A stretch of DNA of 64,000 bases from Terriglobia bacterium (GCA_032252755.1 JAVUPY010000088.1:1-64000); one strand, 5' to 3'. Positions 1 to 8,546 are shown, numbered from the stretch's first letter. Numbers and translations: made by a program. The notes: generated by a model from the sequence alone, not told the origin.

Positions 1-386
1 CTTCTGATCACCGCAACGCTCACCTGTCTCTCTGGCTTCGTCACTACAACTTCCACCGCCCACATGCTAGCCTCAATAACGCTCCGCCAATCTCCCGCTC
101 CCCGCTTCCGGGGTACAACCTCCTGACACACCACAGATAACGCGCAGCGAAAGCGCGCTTTTCTCGACGTAAATTCCTGGATCTAAAAGGAGAGTTGATA
201 TTTTCAGATTTAAATTCTTTCCTTTGAGCGCGCTGGAAGGAAAATTTCCGTAAGTAGCGGAAAACAGGCCCCACGGAGAGGTAGGGGGTAGGGGGTACTC
301 AAACCAACTCCGCTGAGAACGGAGAGATGCTACCTCCATCCTCCGCACTTTTCCCTGCAGAGATTCAGTACTGGATTGTTCTGGAG
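1..386. other. intergenic stretch without a convincing gene
   Basis: No reading frame here looks like a real protein. The frames present are short, overlap each other and have no ribosome binding site. The stretch holds one copy of a 66-base dispersed repeat (201-266) and two small hairpin-forming stretches: GCGC/GCGC around 140-160 followed by a T run, and CTCCG/CGGAG around 307-325. It lies downstream of the minus-strand receiver gene, so some of these may serve as its terminator. Confidence 0.5.
201..266 (+). repeat. 66-base dispersed repeat, copy A
   Basis: The ends of this segment (TTTTCAGATTTAA at the left, TTTCCGTAAGT then GAAAACA at the right) recur at exactly the same 66-base spacing, in opposite orientation, at 41591-41656. 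The middle is not conserved. Conserved ends with a free centre suggest a small mobile palindrome-like element or a conserved structured site rather than coding sequence. Confidence 0.6.
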
Positions 387-830
387 CTAAACCGCACGCT
401 TGACGGAGTCGCTCTTCTTTCCGTTCTCGATGTTCGCGACCTTGCGACCGTCCTTCACCTTGTGATCCTGGTGCGAGATCAGGAGCGCCTCGATTTGCCG
501 AAGCAGTTCCTGGGTGTTCATCGGCTTCACCAGGAGAGACTGCGCGCCGGAATTCTTCCAGTCGCTGCCCAGCGCGGGATACGCGGTGAGGATCGCCGTG
601 GCGGGATCGTACTCCTGCTTGCGTGCGGCGCGGATCACGTCATAACCGGCAGTCTCGGTCTCCATGCGCATGTCGGTGATGATCATGTCGAAGCGACCCA
701 TATCGAGCTTTTGGATGGCCTCGCGCGCCGAGGCCGCGGTTTCGACCTCAAAACCGTTCATCTCGAGGATAGCTTTCAGTGTCAGTAGAATCGCCAATTC
801 ATCGTCAGCGAGAAGGATGCGGCGTGTCAT
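387..830 (-). CDS. single-domain response regulator (receiver only)
   Basis: The protein has 147 residues and consists of one CheY-like receiver domain (about 3-118) with a short charged tail. Visible landmarks are the acidic pair in ILLADDE, the phospho-acceptor Asp in MIITDMRM (about residue 53), the Thr/Ala switch region in ATAILTAYP and the conserved Lys in LLVKPMN. There is no output domain, so it should signal by protein-protein contact or relay phosphate. No kinase lies next to it. It starts at ATG with GGGAGA just upstream and is divergent from mtaB. Family assignment is firm; the pathway is unknown. Confidence 0.85.
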   Translation of the reverse strand: MTRRILLADDELAILLTLKAILEMNGFEVETAASAREAIQKLDMGRFDMIITDMRMETETAGYDVIRAARKQEYDPATAILTAYPALGSDWKNSGAQSLLVKPMNTQELLRQIEALLISHQDHKVKDGRKVANIENGKKSDSVKRAV

Positions 831-946
831 AGAGTCTCCCAGGGGATTTCCGGTGACTGCCGACGTATGATGCCGGCAGATATCAGGAAAGTTGCTGAAT
901 AGCGCTGAAACTCAGCAGGCCGCGTTAGCGGCGCACTCCCCACCCG

Positions 947-952
947 TATAAT
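947..952 (+). promoter_or_regulatory. -10 box of mtaB, leaderless arrangement
   Basis: A perfect TATAAT lies 7 bases before the GTG start of mtaB. The -35 region 17 bases upstream (GTTAGC) is weak. With normal spacing, transcription would begin at or within a base or two of the GTG, so the mRNA would be leaderless. No Shine-Dalgarno sequence is present, which fits. Confidence 0.5.
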
Positions 953-959
953 TGTAACC

Positions 960-2291
960 GTGGATCGCAGTTTTTATCTGGAGAATTTTGGCTGTCGCGC
1001 GACGCAGGCCGATGGAGCCGCCATTGAGCGTCAGCTACTTGACAAAGGACTGGCGCGCGCGGAGGACTCCGCGGATGCCGATGTCGTTGTGCTCAATACC
1101 TGCACGGTAACGTCCTCGGCCGACCAGGACGCCCGCGCTACCATCCGCCGCATCCACCGGGAGAACCCCGGCGCCACGATCCTCGTCACTGGCTGTTACG
1201 CCCAGCGCGCACCCGAGGAAATTGCCCAGATTCCGGGCGTTTCCGTGGTCGTAGGGAATTCCCACAAGGGTCAACTGGCTGACATTGCGGGACGGCAGGG
1301 CTTTGTCTCGCTGCAAAGCGTCGGTTCCGCAGCAGGCGAAATCGTCGTGGGCGATATATTCGCCCACACCGAACTGATGGCCGCTCCGGTCTTCGACGCC
1401 GATACCGCCAGCGAAAAGACCCGCCCTAACTTGAAGGTCCAGGACGGCTGTAATAACCGCTGCTCGTTCTGCATTATTCCGTATGTTCGTGGCAAGAGCC
1501 GGTCGCTAAGACTCGATGAAGTGATTCGAGAGACACGGGCCTTGGTTGAGCTCAAGTACAAAGAGATCGTGCTGTCGGGGATCAACCTCGGACGTTGGGG
1601 GCGCGACCTCGAAGGACACTCGCGTTTCGCCGATCTCCTGCGCTCTATGCTCGGCGAAACCGACGTCGAGAAGATTCGGATCAGCTCGGTCGAACCCATG
1701 GACTGGTCCGACGATTTGATCGAACTGGTCGCCTCGTCGCCGCGCATCTGCAAGCACGCGCACGTACCGCTGCAATCCGGGAGCGATCGCATTCTACGCA
1801 AGATGCACCGCAAATATCGTCCATGGCATTACGCCGATCGCATCCAGAAGATCCGCGCCGCCATGCCGACCGCGGCGATCGGCGCCGACGTCATGGTCGG
1901 CTTTCCGGGCGAGACCGACGCCGATTTCGAAGAGACCCGCGCGTTCATCGAATCGCTCCCCTTCACTTATTTGCACGTCTTCACTTATTCTTCGCGTCCC
2001 GGAACGCCCTCGGCCGCAATGCCGAACCAGGTTCGCGGCGACGTCACCCGCGAGCGCAACCGAATCCTGCGCGAGCTCGCCGTACGCAAGAAGCGCGAAT
2101 TCCAGGAGCAGTTCATCGGGCGCGAGTTGCAGGCCATCACGCTGACGAATTTCGAGAACGGGCGAACCGAAGCGCTGACCGATAATTACCAGAAGACGTG
2201 GATTGAGGGTCGACACGAGTCGAATCAGTCGAAAATCATCTGTATCAACGGTATCGAGGGGGAAGCCTTCGTTGGAAATATCCTCTTTTAG
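960..2291 (+). CDS. mtaB: tRNA t6A37 methylthiotransferase MtaB
   Basis: A radical-SAM enzyme that converts t6A to ms2t6A at position 37 of ANN-decoding tRNAs. The 443 residues match the family in length. The N-terminal MTTase domain has the cluster-binding Cys in ENFGCRATQADG and further Cys at NTCTV and GCYAQ. The radical-SAM triad is CNNRCSFC at about residue 163. A TRAM-like segment closes the C-terminus. The RimO/MiaB alternatives are less likely because the N-terminal GCR motif and length fit MtaB. It starts with GTG, without a ribosome binding site but directly behind a TATAAT box. Confidence 0.9.
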   Translation: MDRSFYLENFGCRATQADGAAIERQLLDKGLARAEDSADADVVVLNTCTVTSSADQDARATIRRIHRENPGATILVTGCYAQRAPEEIAQIPGVSVVVGNSHKGQLADIAGRQGFVSLQSVGSAAGEIVVGDIFAHTELMAAPVFDADTASEKTRPNLKVQDGCNNRCSFCIIPYVRGKSRSLRLDEVIRETRALVELKYKEIVLSGINLGRWGRDLEGHSRFADLLRSMLGETDVEKIRISSVEPMDWSDDLIELVASSPRICKHAHVPLQSGSDRILRKMHRKYRPWHYADRIQKIRAAMPTAAIGADVMVGFPGETDADFEETRAFIESLPFTYLHVFTYSSRPGTPSAAMPNQVRGDVTRERNRILRELAVRKKREFQEQFIGRELQAITLTNFENGRTEALTDNYQKTWIEGRHESNQSKIICINGIEGEAFVGNILF

Positions 2292-2293
2292 AT

Positions 2294-2322
2294 ACTTGTG
2301 TCCCTTCGTGACCTTCGTGATT
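2294..2322 (+). repeat. degenerate short-word repeat (CTTCGTGA type)
   Basis: Three imperfect tandem copies of a roughly 9-base word related to CTTCGTGAC stand just after the mtaB stop. The same word type recurs at 58441-58475 in inverted form. See the finding on short-word intergenic repeats. Confidence 0.5.
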
Positions 2323-2382
2323 TTCCGTCCGATGGCGCGATGCACGATCTCAGCCCCCTCGACCGATGGCACTATGGCGTCA

Positions 2383-2391
2383 TGCTATAAT
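2383..2391 (+). promoter_or_regulatory. extended -10 promoter of infC-rpmI
   Basis: The string TGCTATAAT is a perfect extended -10 element (TGN plus TATAAT). It lies 33 bases before the proposed infC start, in the gap after mtaB. A good -35 box is not evident, as is usual for extended -10 promoters. Confidence 0.65.
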
Positions 2392-2423
2392 TTTTAGGTT
2401 TATCAGGATCTTCGGAGGACCGT

Positions 2424-2939
2424 ATCGACAAGCGTTTTATCCGCACGAATGAGCGTATCCGCGCCAGAGAACTGCGCGTGATCGACGATCAAGGGGGACA
2501 GTTGGGCATCCTCGCACCCTTTGAAGCGCTCAAAATTGCCAGGGAAAAGGGTCTGGATCTGGTCGAAGTTTCACCCACCGCGCAACCTCCTGTCTGCCGC
2601 ATCATGGACTTTGGAAAGTACATGTATGAACAGGAGAAGAAGGAGCGGCAGGCCAAGAAGAACCAGAAGACCTTTGTCGTCAAGGAAGTCAAGTTCCGCA
2701 TCAACGTCGACGAACACGACTACCAGACGAAGAAGAATCACGTTCTGCGATTCCTGGAAGAGGGCGACAAGGTGAAGGCCACCATCTTCTTCCGCGGACG
2801 CGAAATGACGCGACAGATGCTGGGACGCGAGATTCTGCAGCGGCTGATCAAAGACATTTCCGATAAGGGGATCGTAGAGAACATGCCGCGGCAGGAAGGC
2901 AACACGCTGCACTTGATCCTGGCGCCTCCGAAGAAGTAG
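2424..2939 (+). CDS. infC: translation initiation factor IF-3, probable ATC start
   Basis: IF-3 binds the 30S subunit, monitors initiator tRNA and prevents premature 50S joining. The usual IF-3 N-terminus (a basic stretch with TNERIRARELRVI before the GGQLGIL motif) is encoded upstream of the first conventional start, GTG at 2478. The frame holds no ATG, GTG or TTG between a TAA at 2388 and that GTG. GGAGGA at 2414-2419 sits 4 bases before an in-frame ATC at 2424, giving 171 residues, which is normal for the family. Known infC genes use rare AUU-type starts so that IF-3 represses its own translation; the same logic is inferred here. It begins an operon with rpmI. Confidence 0.85.
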   Translation: MDKRFIRTNERIRARELRVIDDQGGQLGILAPFEALKIAREKGLDLVEVSPTAQPPVCRIMDFGKYMYEQEKKERQAKKNQKTFVVKEVKFRINVDEHDYQTKKNHVLRFLEEGDKVKATIFFRGREMTRQMLGREILQRLIKDISDKGIVENMPRQEGNTLHLILAPPKK

Positions 2940-3015
2940 TACCCGCTGGCCGCGTCCAGCGGCCGGAGATCCGGAACAAGTTTCAATTGTTTGAATAAGA
3001 AGTGAGTACACGACT

Positions 3016-3210
3016 ATGCCAAAACTAAAGACGCACTCCGGCGCCGCCAAGCGCTTCAAGAAGACGGGAACGGGCAAGGTGAAGCGCGGACGCGCTTTCC
3101 AGCGCCACATCCTGACTTCGAAGGACACGAAGCGGAAGCGCCAGATGGATATGGGCTCGATGGTGGACAAGGCTGACCTCCCCAAGGTCAAGCGGATGAT
3201 CCCGTACTAG
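3016..3210 (+). CDS. rpmI: 50S ribosomal protein L35
   Basis: A 64-residue, very basic protein beginning [18 protein letters not shown], the standard L35 signature. It is preceded by an AGAAGTGAG-like ribosome binding region. It follows infC after 76 bases and precedes rplT, as in the classical infC-rpmI-rplT order, although the gap to rplT is unusually long (240 bases). Confidence 0.95.
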   Translation: MPKLKTHSGAAKRFKKTGTGKVKRGRAFQRHILTSKDTKRKRQMDMGSMVDKADLPKVKRMIPY

Positions 3211-3254
3211 ATCGCACCTCGGCGGATAAAGCCGCTGTGGGCGATGATCCCGGC

Positions 3255-3274
3255 GGCACGCCTAAAGGCGTGCC
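3255..3274. repeat. small perfect palindrome GGCACGCC-TAAA-GGCGTGCC
   Basis: An 8-base stem with a TAAA loop in the long rpmI-rplT gap. It resembles in style the palindromes at 3977-3996 and 4021-4036 (GC-rich arms, GTAA or TTTA loop). It looks like a dispersed intergenic palindrome family. There is no T run after it, so it is not an ordinary terminator. Confidence 0.5.
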
Positions 3275-3290
3275 CTGATACGAACCGGGC

Positions 3291-3299
3291 TGGTACAAT
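3291..3299 (+). promoter_or_regulatory. candidate internal promoter for rplT
   Basis: TGGTACAAT is an extended -10 element inside the 240-base rpmI-rplT gap. A matching -35 box is weak. It would allow rplT to be transcribed apart from infC-rpmI. Confidence 0.4.
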
Positions 3300-3450
3300 T
3301 GAGCAAGCTGTTACCGCGGACTCCAGGTCCGCCCTAGCCCCGGCCCCTCGGAAGACCCGAGAGACGGTTGGGCTCGCGAGTGAAGAGGCCATAGTCCTGT
3401 GACTCCTGCCTCCAGCCGCGAAACAAAGAACGCAAAAAAGGAGCTAAGCA

Positions 3451-3813
3451 ATGCCTCGCGTAAAACGTGGTACCAAGCGCCGCCAGCGTCGCAGAAAGAT
3501 ATTGAAGCAGGCGGAAGGCTATTTCCTTACAAAATCAAAGCTCTACCAGGCAGCGCAGGAGTCGGTGCAGCGCGGCTTGAAGTTTGCCTATGCCGGCCGC
3601 AAGCAGAAAAAGCGCCAGTACCGCTCCATCTGGATCGTGCGAATCGGCGCAGCGCTGCAGGACCAGGGCATCAGCTACAGCCGATTTATCAGCGGCCTGA
3701 AGAAGGCCGGGTTCGAACTCGACCGCAAAATCCTCGCGGATATCGCGGTCAACGATCCCGCCGGCTTCAAGGCACTGGCCGATAAGGCCAAGGCCGCCGC
3801 AGCCACGGCGTAG
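3451..3813 (+). CDS. rplT: 50S ribosomal protein L20
   Basis: A 120-residue basic protein starting [20 protein letters not shown], the characteristic extended N-terminal tail of L20, followed by the globular RNA-binding part with the LWIVRIGA-type and [12 protein letters not shown] segments. L20 binds 23S rRNA early in 50S assembly and in other bacteria also represses its own operon. A strong ribosome binding site (AAAAAAGGAG) stands 8 bases before ATG. A rho-independent terminator follows at 3845-3866. Confidence 0.95.
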   Translation: MPRVKRGTKRRQRRRKILKQAEGYFLTKSKLYQAAQESVQRGLKFAYAGRKQKKRQYRSIWIVRIGAALQDQGISYSRFISGLKKAGFELDRKILADIAVNDPAGFKALADKAKAAAATA

Positions 3814-3844
3814 CAAAAGTTCGCTACGAAAAGCTGAATCGAGG

Positions 3845-3866
3845 GGCGGCCGAGAGGCCGCCTTTT
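3845..3866 (+). terminator. rho-independent terminator of rplT
   Basis: GGCGGCC-GAGA-GGCCGCC forms a 7-base GC stem followed by TTTT, 31 bases after the rplT stop. Confidence 0.85.
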
Positions 3867-3976
3867 GTGCTTGGAAGTTCCCGGCTCTCGGTTAAAGCTG
3901 ATACATTTCGCTTTTACTGGCAACCGACAGCCGGCGACAATTCGACACAGTGCGCGAAGCGCACGGAAGATGATAG

Positions 3977-4036
3977 CCCCGGGCGTAAGCCCGGGGTTAG
4001 GCGCCCGATAATTTTCCAGAGCCGGCTTTAGCCGGC
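3977..4036. repeat. two GC-rich palindromes upstream of pheS
   Basis: CCCCGGGC-GTAA-GCCCGGGG (3977-3996) and GCCGGC-TTTA-GCCGGC (4021-4036) lie 25 bases apart. A third partial form, GGGC-GTAA-GCCC, follows near 4052. They share arm and loop style with 3255-3274 and probably belong to one dispersed family. Their position ahead of pheS could affect its leader. Confidence 0.5.
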
Positions 4037-4080
4037 GACACAAACCAGCGAGGGCGTAAGCCCAAGCGAACTTTGGGAAC

Positions 4081-5181
4081 ATGACTACCACATATACTGT
4101 TCCAAAACTCGAAACCTTCACACCCGACACACTCGACCGAGCGACCGCCGAACTTTTAGCAGCGCTCGAAGCCGAAGCTGCTTCCGTAGCAAACGAATCC
4201 GACTGGCGCGCTTTCCGCGATCGTTGGATGTCGCGCAAGAGCGGCGTGCTCGCGCAGGTGAACGATTGGCTAAAGGCCGCGCCCGGCCCGTCGAAGCGTG
4301 ATGTTGGCCAGCGCGTGAATCAGTTGAAAGCGAAGGTCGAGGAGACCGTTGCTGCCGCGGAACAGCGCATCGCCGGCGGTGCCGCGACCGCGAAACTTGA
4401 AACCGAGCGCGTCGACGTCACTCTGCCCGGCATTCGCAAGCAGCTCGGCCTTAAGCACCCGGTGCTGCGCACGCTCGACGAACTCGTCGACGTCTTCGTG
4501 AAGATGGGCTACTCGATCGCCGAAGGACCCGAGGTCGAGAGCGATTACTACAATTTCGAGGCGCTCAACTTCCCGCCGAACCACCCGGCGCGCGACACGC
4601 AGGACACGCTCTTCATCGCCGACCAGCAGAAGAAGGCGCAGCGCGACCGTCTCGTCCTGCGCACGCACACATCGCCGGTGCAAATCCGCGCCATGGAGAA
4701 GATGCGGCCGCCCGTGCGCGTCATCTGCCCCGGCAAGGTTCATCGCTATGACACAGTGGACGCCACGCACTATCCGGTCTTCCACCAGATCGAGGGTCTC
4801 TGCGTCGACACTAACATCACCTTTGGCGACCTCAAGGGCACGCTCGACCACGCCATGAAAGCCATGTTCGGCTCCTCGGTGAAGACCGCCTTCCGCCCAT
4901 CGTTCTTCCCGTTCACCGAACCGAGCGCCGAAGTCATGATCAGTTGCCCCTTCTGCGGCGGCAAAGGCTGCCGTCCGTGCAAGCAGAGCGGCTGGATCGA
5001 ACTGCTGGGCGCAGGCATGGTCGATCCCAACGTCTTCAACTTCGTCGACTACGACCCGAAGAAGTACTCGGGATTCGCCTTCGGCATGGGCATCGAGCGC
5101 GTCGCCATGATGAAGTACGGGGTCGACGACATTCAGCAGTTCTATCTGGGAGATGTAAGGTTCTTGGAGCAGTTTGGGTAA
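4081..5181 (+). CDS. pheS: phenylalanyl-tRNA synthetase alpha subunit
   Basis: Catalytic subunit of the alpha2beta2 class II synthetase that charges tRNA-Phe. An N-terminal coiled-coil region (about 10-105) is followed by the class II core. Motif 2 lies around HTSPVQIRAMEK/PGKVHRYDTVDATHYPVFHQIEG, and motif 3 is the C-terminal GFAFGMGIERVAMMKYGV. A CPFC...CRPC metal-type insertion is visible near residues 285-302. The length of 366 is normal. The beta subunit gene follows after a small inserted gene, and all three are probably co-transcribed. Confidence 0.95.
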   Translation: MTTTYTVPKLETFTPDTLDRATAELLAALEAEAASVANESDWRAFRDRWMSRKSGVLAQVNDWLKAAPGPSKRDVGQRVNQLKAKVEETVAAAEQRIAGGAATAKLETERVDVTLPGIRKQLGLKHPVLRTLDELVDVFVKMGYSIAEGPEVESDYYNFEALNFPPNHPARDTQDTLFIADQQKKAQRDRLVLRTHTSPVQIRAMEKMRPPVRVICPGKVHRYDTVDATHYPVFHQIEGLCVDTNITFGDLKGTLDHAMKAMFGSSVKTAFRPSFFPFTEPSAEVMISCPFCGGKGCRPCKQSGWIELLGAGMVDPNVFNFVDYDPKKYSGFAFGMGIERVAMMKYGVDDIQQFYLGDVRFLEQFG

Positions 5182-5207
5182 GGAAGGATCAACGGAGAGG
5201 ACGCTGA

Positions 5208-5558
5208 ATGAGCGACAGAGAAAATCCCGAAGAGCTAAGAGTTCCTGGGATCATTTTTCTCGGAGAACAAGACGGGGGGCCAGAACGAGAACTCAAGAGC
5301 GCTCTCCAAAACGTTTTCTCCAGCTTACCAGTAACTGAAGCATTTCTGGCAGACATTAGATACGAGAACGAATCGGAGAGTCGCGTTGCGCTCTGTCTAG
5401 TTGCGACCGAGGATGAAAAGATCGTCGAGGCTATATCTCGGGTTTTCTGGAACATGTTTCGGTCGGACGTTAGCTTGGACCTTGTGTTCCTTGATGAGAA
5501 ACAAAGGGAAGCAATAGAACAAGTGTGTCGCTGTTTCTATCAGGTTGAAAAGGCTTAA
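5208..5558 (+). CDS. SseB C-terminal-domain-like protein between pheS and pheT
   Basis: A 116-residue acidic protein, not normally part of a pheST operon. The pattern from about residue 25 on (ALQNVFSSLPVTEAFLADIR, then VALCLVATEDEKIVEAI, then SLDLVFLDEKQREAI and a final CRCFYQ) resembles the C-terminal domain of SseB (enhanced serine sensitivity) proteins, which ends in a similar pro/Cys-Phe-Tyr element. That match is by eye. Codon use is less GC-rich than in pheS and pheT, with AGA, ATA and CTA codons. Its TAA overlaps the pheT ATG by one base, which argues for translational coupling. Its role is unknown. Confidence 0.65.
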   Translation: MSDRENPEELRVPGIIFLGEQDGGPERELKSALQNVFSSLPVTEAFLADIRYENESESRVALCLVATEDEKIVEAISRVFWNMFRSDVSLDLVFLDEKQREAIEQVCRCFYQVEKA

Positions 5559-7582
5559 TGAAAATTCTTGCCAACTGGATTCGCGATTTCGTGACCATTT
5601 CTGACGACGATCGCCGTCTTGCCGAGCGCCTGACCGAATCGGGCGTTGCGGTTGAGGGCTTCTACAACGATGGTCACGACCTCGCCTACGAGGCCGAGAT
5701 CACGACCAACCGCCCCGACGCGATGAACCATTACGGTGTTGCACGCGATGCCTCGGCGGTGTACGACGTTGACCTGAAACCGATCACGCCGAAGTTCTCT
5801 GAGAAGAAGGGACCCGACTTCCCGATCCTCATCGAAGATGCCGAGGGCTGTGCGCGATACACGGCCCGCGTCGTTCGTGGCGTGAAGATTGCGCCGTCGC
5901 CGGCGAACATCGCTCGTCGGCTGGAGTTGATCGATCAGCGGCCCATCAACAACGTTGCCGACGCCAGCAACTACACGCTGAACGAAATGGGGCACCCGAC
6001 GCACGCCTTCGATCTCGACACACTCGAGGGCGACAAGATCGTTGTGCGCCGCGCACGCGCGGGCGAGACCATCGAAACTCTCGACGGAGAGACCCGCAAA
6101 CTCTCGCCGGAAGACCTCGTCATAGCCGATGCCGTGAAGCCCGTTGCAATCGCCGGCGTCATGGGCGGCCATGACACCATGATTACGGATCGCACCCGGA
6201 ATGTGCTCATCGAATCCGCCTGGTTCGATCCCGCTTCCGTCCGCCGCACCTCGAAGCGTCTCGGCATGCACACCGACGCCTCGCACCGTTTCGAGCGTGG
6301 CGCCGACTACGGCGCTACTCCACTCGCCTGCGCTCGTGTCGCCGAGCTAATCGTCCAGACCGCCGGTGGCCAAGTCGAACAGGAGATCGATGCCGTCGCA
6401 GCCAAGGTCCCGCGCCCCGAACTCACGATGCATGTCTCGGAGGTCAAGCGTCATCTCGGAACGGACATTCCGTCACAGGAAATCGCGCGTATCCTGACGA
6501 AGCTCGGTTTCGGAATAAAGACGACCTCGGATAACACCTTCGCCGTTCAGGTCCCCACCTGGCGTCTCGATGTAGATCGCGAAATCGATCTCATCGAAGA
6601 AGTCGCACGCATCTACGGTTATAACAAATTCCCGAACACGCTCCCTGCATTCGCCGGCGCGGTCGTAGAACTTCCGAACGCGCGAAAGCAGGCGCGCCTG
6701 CGCCAGACGCTGCTCGCTCTCGGCTACAACGAAACTCTCTCGTCGACCTTCATCCCGATCGATGAAGGCAAGCAGTTCGGCGCGCCCAATGCCGTTCGCC
6801 TGGAGAACCCTCTGAGCGAGGAAGCCGCTTACATGCGCACTTCCCTGCTGCCCGGGCTCGTCGACCAGGTCGGCTACAACTTGAATCGTGGCAACAGCGA
6901 CGTTCGGCTGTTCGAACAGGGACACATCTTCGAGAGTTCGGGCGACAAGGTGGATGAGCGTTCGTCAGTCGCATTCGTTGCCACCGGAACTGCCGAGCCG
7001 TTCTCCGTGGAGAAGAAGGCCCGCACTTATTCCTTTTTCGACATCAAGGGCGACATTGAGGATTTAGTCGGACAGTTCGAAGCAAAGAACGTCTACTTCG
7101 ATTCGCATACCACGCCGTGGCTGCATCCCGGTCGTTCTGCGCGTGTCGTGGTGGACGGAACAACCGTCGCCCGTTTCGGACAGTTGCATCCTGAACTCGC
7201 TGCGGAGCGCAAGCTGAAGCAGGAAGTGTATGTCGGCGAAATCCTGCTCGAGCGGCTTTATCAGCGCGGCCTGCGCGAACCGCATTACAAGCCCATCCCA
7301 CGCTTCCCCGCCGTCGAGCGTGACTTCTCGTTCGTATTCGACGACAAGGTCGTATTCGAGCGCATGCGCGCGGCGGTCGAGGGGCTCGAAATCGCAGAGT
7401 TGCAGAGCTTCCAGCCGGCCGAGATTTTCCGCGGTGGCAAACTCGCGGCGGGAACGTACTCAGTGCTCCTCCGGGCCGAATTCCAGGCGCCGGATCGCAC
7501 GCTCACCGACGATCAAGTCGCAGGATGGTCGCAGCGGGTGATTGAAACACTCACGAAACTCGGTGGGACGCTCAGGGCGTAG
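5558..7582 (+). CDS. pheT: phenylalanyl-tRNA synthetase beta subunit, short form
   Basis: Beta subunit with the B1/B5 core, the editing B3/B4 domain (around 110-290, with SNYTLNEMGHPTHAFD), B5, the degenerate class II core, and the C-terminal ferredoxin-like anticodon-binding domain (FPAVERDFSFVFDD to the end). It has 674 residues, whereas common PheT proteins have about 790-800. The N-terminus passes from GVAVEGFYNDGHDLAYEAEIT straight to NRPDAMNHYG, so the EMAP/OB-type tRNA-binding insertion normally near residues 40-150 is absent. The ATG overlaps the preceding stop. An inverted word repeat at 7599-7655 follows the gene. Confidence 0.93.
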   Translation: MKILANWIRDFVTISDDDRRLAERLTESGVAVEGFYNDGHDLAYEAEITTNRPDAMNHYGVARDASAVYDVDLKPITPKFSEKKGPDFPILIEDAEGCARYTARVVRGVKIAPSPANIARRLELIDQRPINNVADASNYTLNEMGHPTHAFDLDTLEGDKIVVRRARAGETIETLDGETRKLSPEDLVIADAVKPVAIAGVMGGHDTMITDRTRNVLIESAWFDPASVRRTSKRLGMHTDASHRFERGADYGATPLACARVAELIVQTAGGQVEQEIDAVAAKVPRPELTMHVSEVKRHLGTDIPSQEIARILTKLGFGIKTTSDNTFAVQVPTWRLDVDREIDLIEEVARIYGYNKFPNTLPAFAGAVVELPNARKQARLRQTLLALGYNETLSSTFIPIDEGKQFGAPNAVRLENPLSEEAAYMRTSLLPGLVDQVGYNLNRGNSDVRLFEQGHIFESSGDKVDERSSVAFVATGTAEPFSVEKKARTYSFFDIKGDIEDLVGQFEAKNVYFDSHTTPWLHPGRSARVVVDGTTVARFGQLHPELAAERKLKQEVYVGEILLERLYQRGLREPHYKPIPRFPAVERDFSFVFDDKVVFERMRAAVEGLEIAELQSFQPAEIFRGGKLAAGTYSVLLRAEFQAPDRTLTDDQVAGWSQRVIETLTKLGGTLRA

Positions 7583-7598
7583 TACGCCGAATCAGTCA

Positions 7599-7655
7599 CA
7601 GGTTACAGTCACAGGTCACAAGAGAGTGGCTTTGCGACCTGTGACCTGTGACCTG
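7599..7655. repeat. inverted short-word repeat (CACAGGT type) after pheT
   Basis: Near-tandem copies of CACAGGT/ACAGTC on the left are matched by GACCTGTGACCTGTGACC on the right, around an 18-base loop. The arms can pair over nearly 20 bases. It may end pheST transcription, though no clean T run follows. Confidence 0.65.
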
Positions 7656-7703
7656 CAATGCCATGATCCACGCTTTTCCACCCCTTTCCACAACTTCGTG
7701 CGC

Positions 7704-7709
7704 TATACT
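7704..7709 (+). promoter_or_regulatory. candidate -10 box for the coiled-coil/zapA unit
   Basis: TATACT lies 40 bases before the ATG at 7750. The -35 region is not convincing. Confidence 0.35.
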
Positions 7710-7749
7710 CGCGCCAGAAACACACTTCTCCCTCGAGGTTGAGAGCCAG

Positions 7750-8037
7750 ATGTCTGTCAAGGCGGAACAGGTTGTCATGGAAGGTACCGGCGGCGAATTT
7801 CTTTCGCTGGAAGAGAAAGTCTATCGCACAATCGAATTACTCAAGAGCGCGCGCGAAGCCAAAGTTGCGGCCGAAAAGGTCGCGGAGCGTCTGCGCGAGC
7901 AGCTTGAGACCGTGGAAGAGGAGTTGGCGTCCGCGAAGTCGCAGCTCATCTCGCTGAAGAAGGAACGCGAAGAGGTTCGCGGCCGGATCGAGAAGATGCT
8001 GGGCCAGATGGATGCGCTGGTCGCCGAGGGAGAATAG
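7750..8037 (+). CDS. small coiled-coil protein upstream of zapA (ZapB-like position)
   Basis: A 95-residue protein. Residues 15-90 are a single charged helix (EEKVYRTIELLKSAREAK, then ERLREQLETVEEEL, then KKEREEVRGRIEKML), which predicts a continuous coiled coil. There is no signal peptide or membrane segment. The frame is open further upstream, but the ATG at 7750 gives the protein that begins at the conserved-looking part. Its place directly before zapA, with similar size and coiled-coil character, suggests a divisome partner analogous to ZapB. Homology is not established. Confidence 0.65.
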   Translation: MSVKAEQVVMEGTGGEFLSLEEKVYRTIELLKSAREAKVAAEKVAERLREQLETVEEELASAKSQLISLKKEREEVRGRIEKMLGQMDALVAEGE

Positions 8038-8106
8038 CACCAGAGCGGGCCCACATGTGTTAACTGCGACAGATGTGGGGCACCGGATGTATCAAGGAGA
8101 TACTGA

Positions 8107-8424
8107 GTGGAACAGGCGAATTCCAGCATTCGCGTTGAGATTTACGACCAGACCTATCACCTGCGTGGTTCGGACCGCGAGTACGTACAGAGGTTGGCCG
8201 AGTACGTTGACGGCAAGATGAGACAGGTTGCCGCCCAGACTTCGACGGTCGATTCGTTGCGGCTGGCCGTTCTGGCGGCCCTGAACATTGCCGACGAGCT
8301 ACAGCTCATTCGCGGCAAGTACGACAACGTCGCAACCGAGTACACGCAGCGCGCGTCACACCTCCAGTCGGCGCTGGATTCGGCCCTCGACGAAGTGCTG
8401 GCGGACGCGCGAAAAGCAGGATAG
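8107..8424 (+). CDS. zapA: cell division protein ZapA
   Basis: A 105-residue protein with the ZapA layout: an N-terminal alpha/beta head (IRVEIYDQTYHLRGSDREYVQRLAEYVDGKM), then a long dimerising helix containing RLAVLAALNIADELQLIRGKY. ZapA crosslinks FtsZ protofilaments at the Z ring. The start is GTG at 8107 with AAGGAGA six bases upstream. The gene follows the coiled-coil gene by 69 bases and ends in a terminator at 8450-8483. In other bacteria the 6S RNA gene often follows zapA, which matters for the RNA candidate at 8653-8806. Confidence 0.88.
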   Translation: MEQANSSIRVEIYDQTYHLRGSDREYVQRLAEYVDGKMRQVAAQTSTVDSLRLAVLAALNIADELQLIRGKYDNVATEYTQRASHLQSALDSALDEVLADARKAG

Positions 8425-8449
8425 ATTCCGCGGTCGGCAAAATTTTGCG

Positions 8450-8483
8450 GCGGCATCGCACAAGCGGTGCCGCTTTGCTTTTT
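8450..8483 (+). terminator. terminator of zapA
   Basis: GCGGCATCGC-ACAA-GCGGTGCCGC forms a 10-base stem with one G-T pair, followed by TTTGCTTTTT. Confidence 0.8.
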
Positions 8484-8484
8484 G

Positions 8485-8546
8485 GGTCCTGGGCACAGGG
8501 TACTGGCACCTGCAAGGCATGCTCCCAGTACCAAGAACCTGGTACC
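8485..8546. repeat. inverted short-word repeat (GGTACTGG type)
   Basis: GGGTACTGG at 8498-8506 is matched by CCAGTACC at 8525-8532, and a further CCTGGTACC follows at 8538-8546. The CCTGGG/CCTGCA words in between are imperfect copies. It is the same architecture as the other intergenic word repeats, with a different word. Confidence 0.55.
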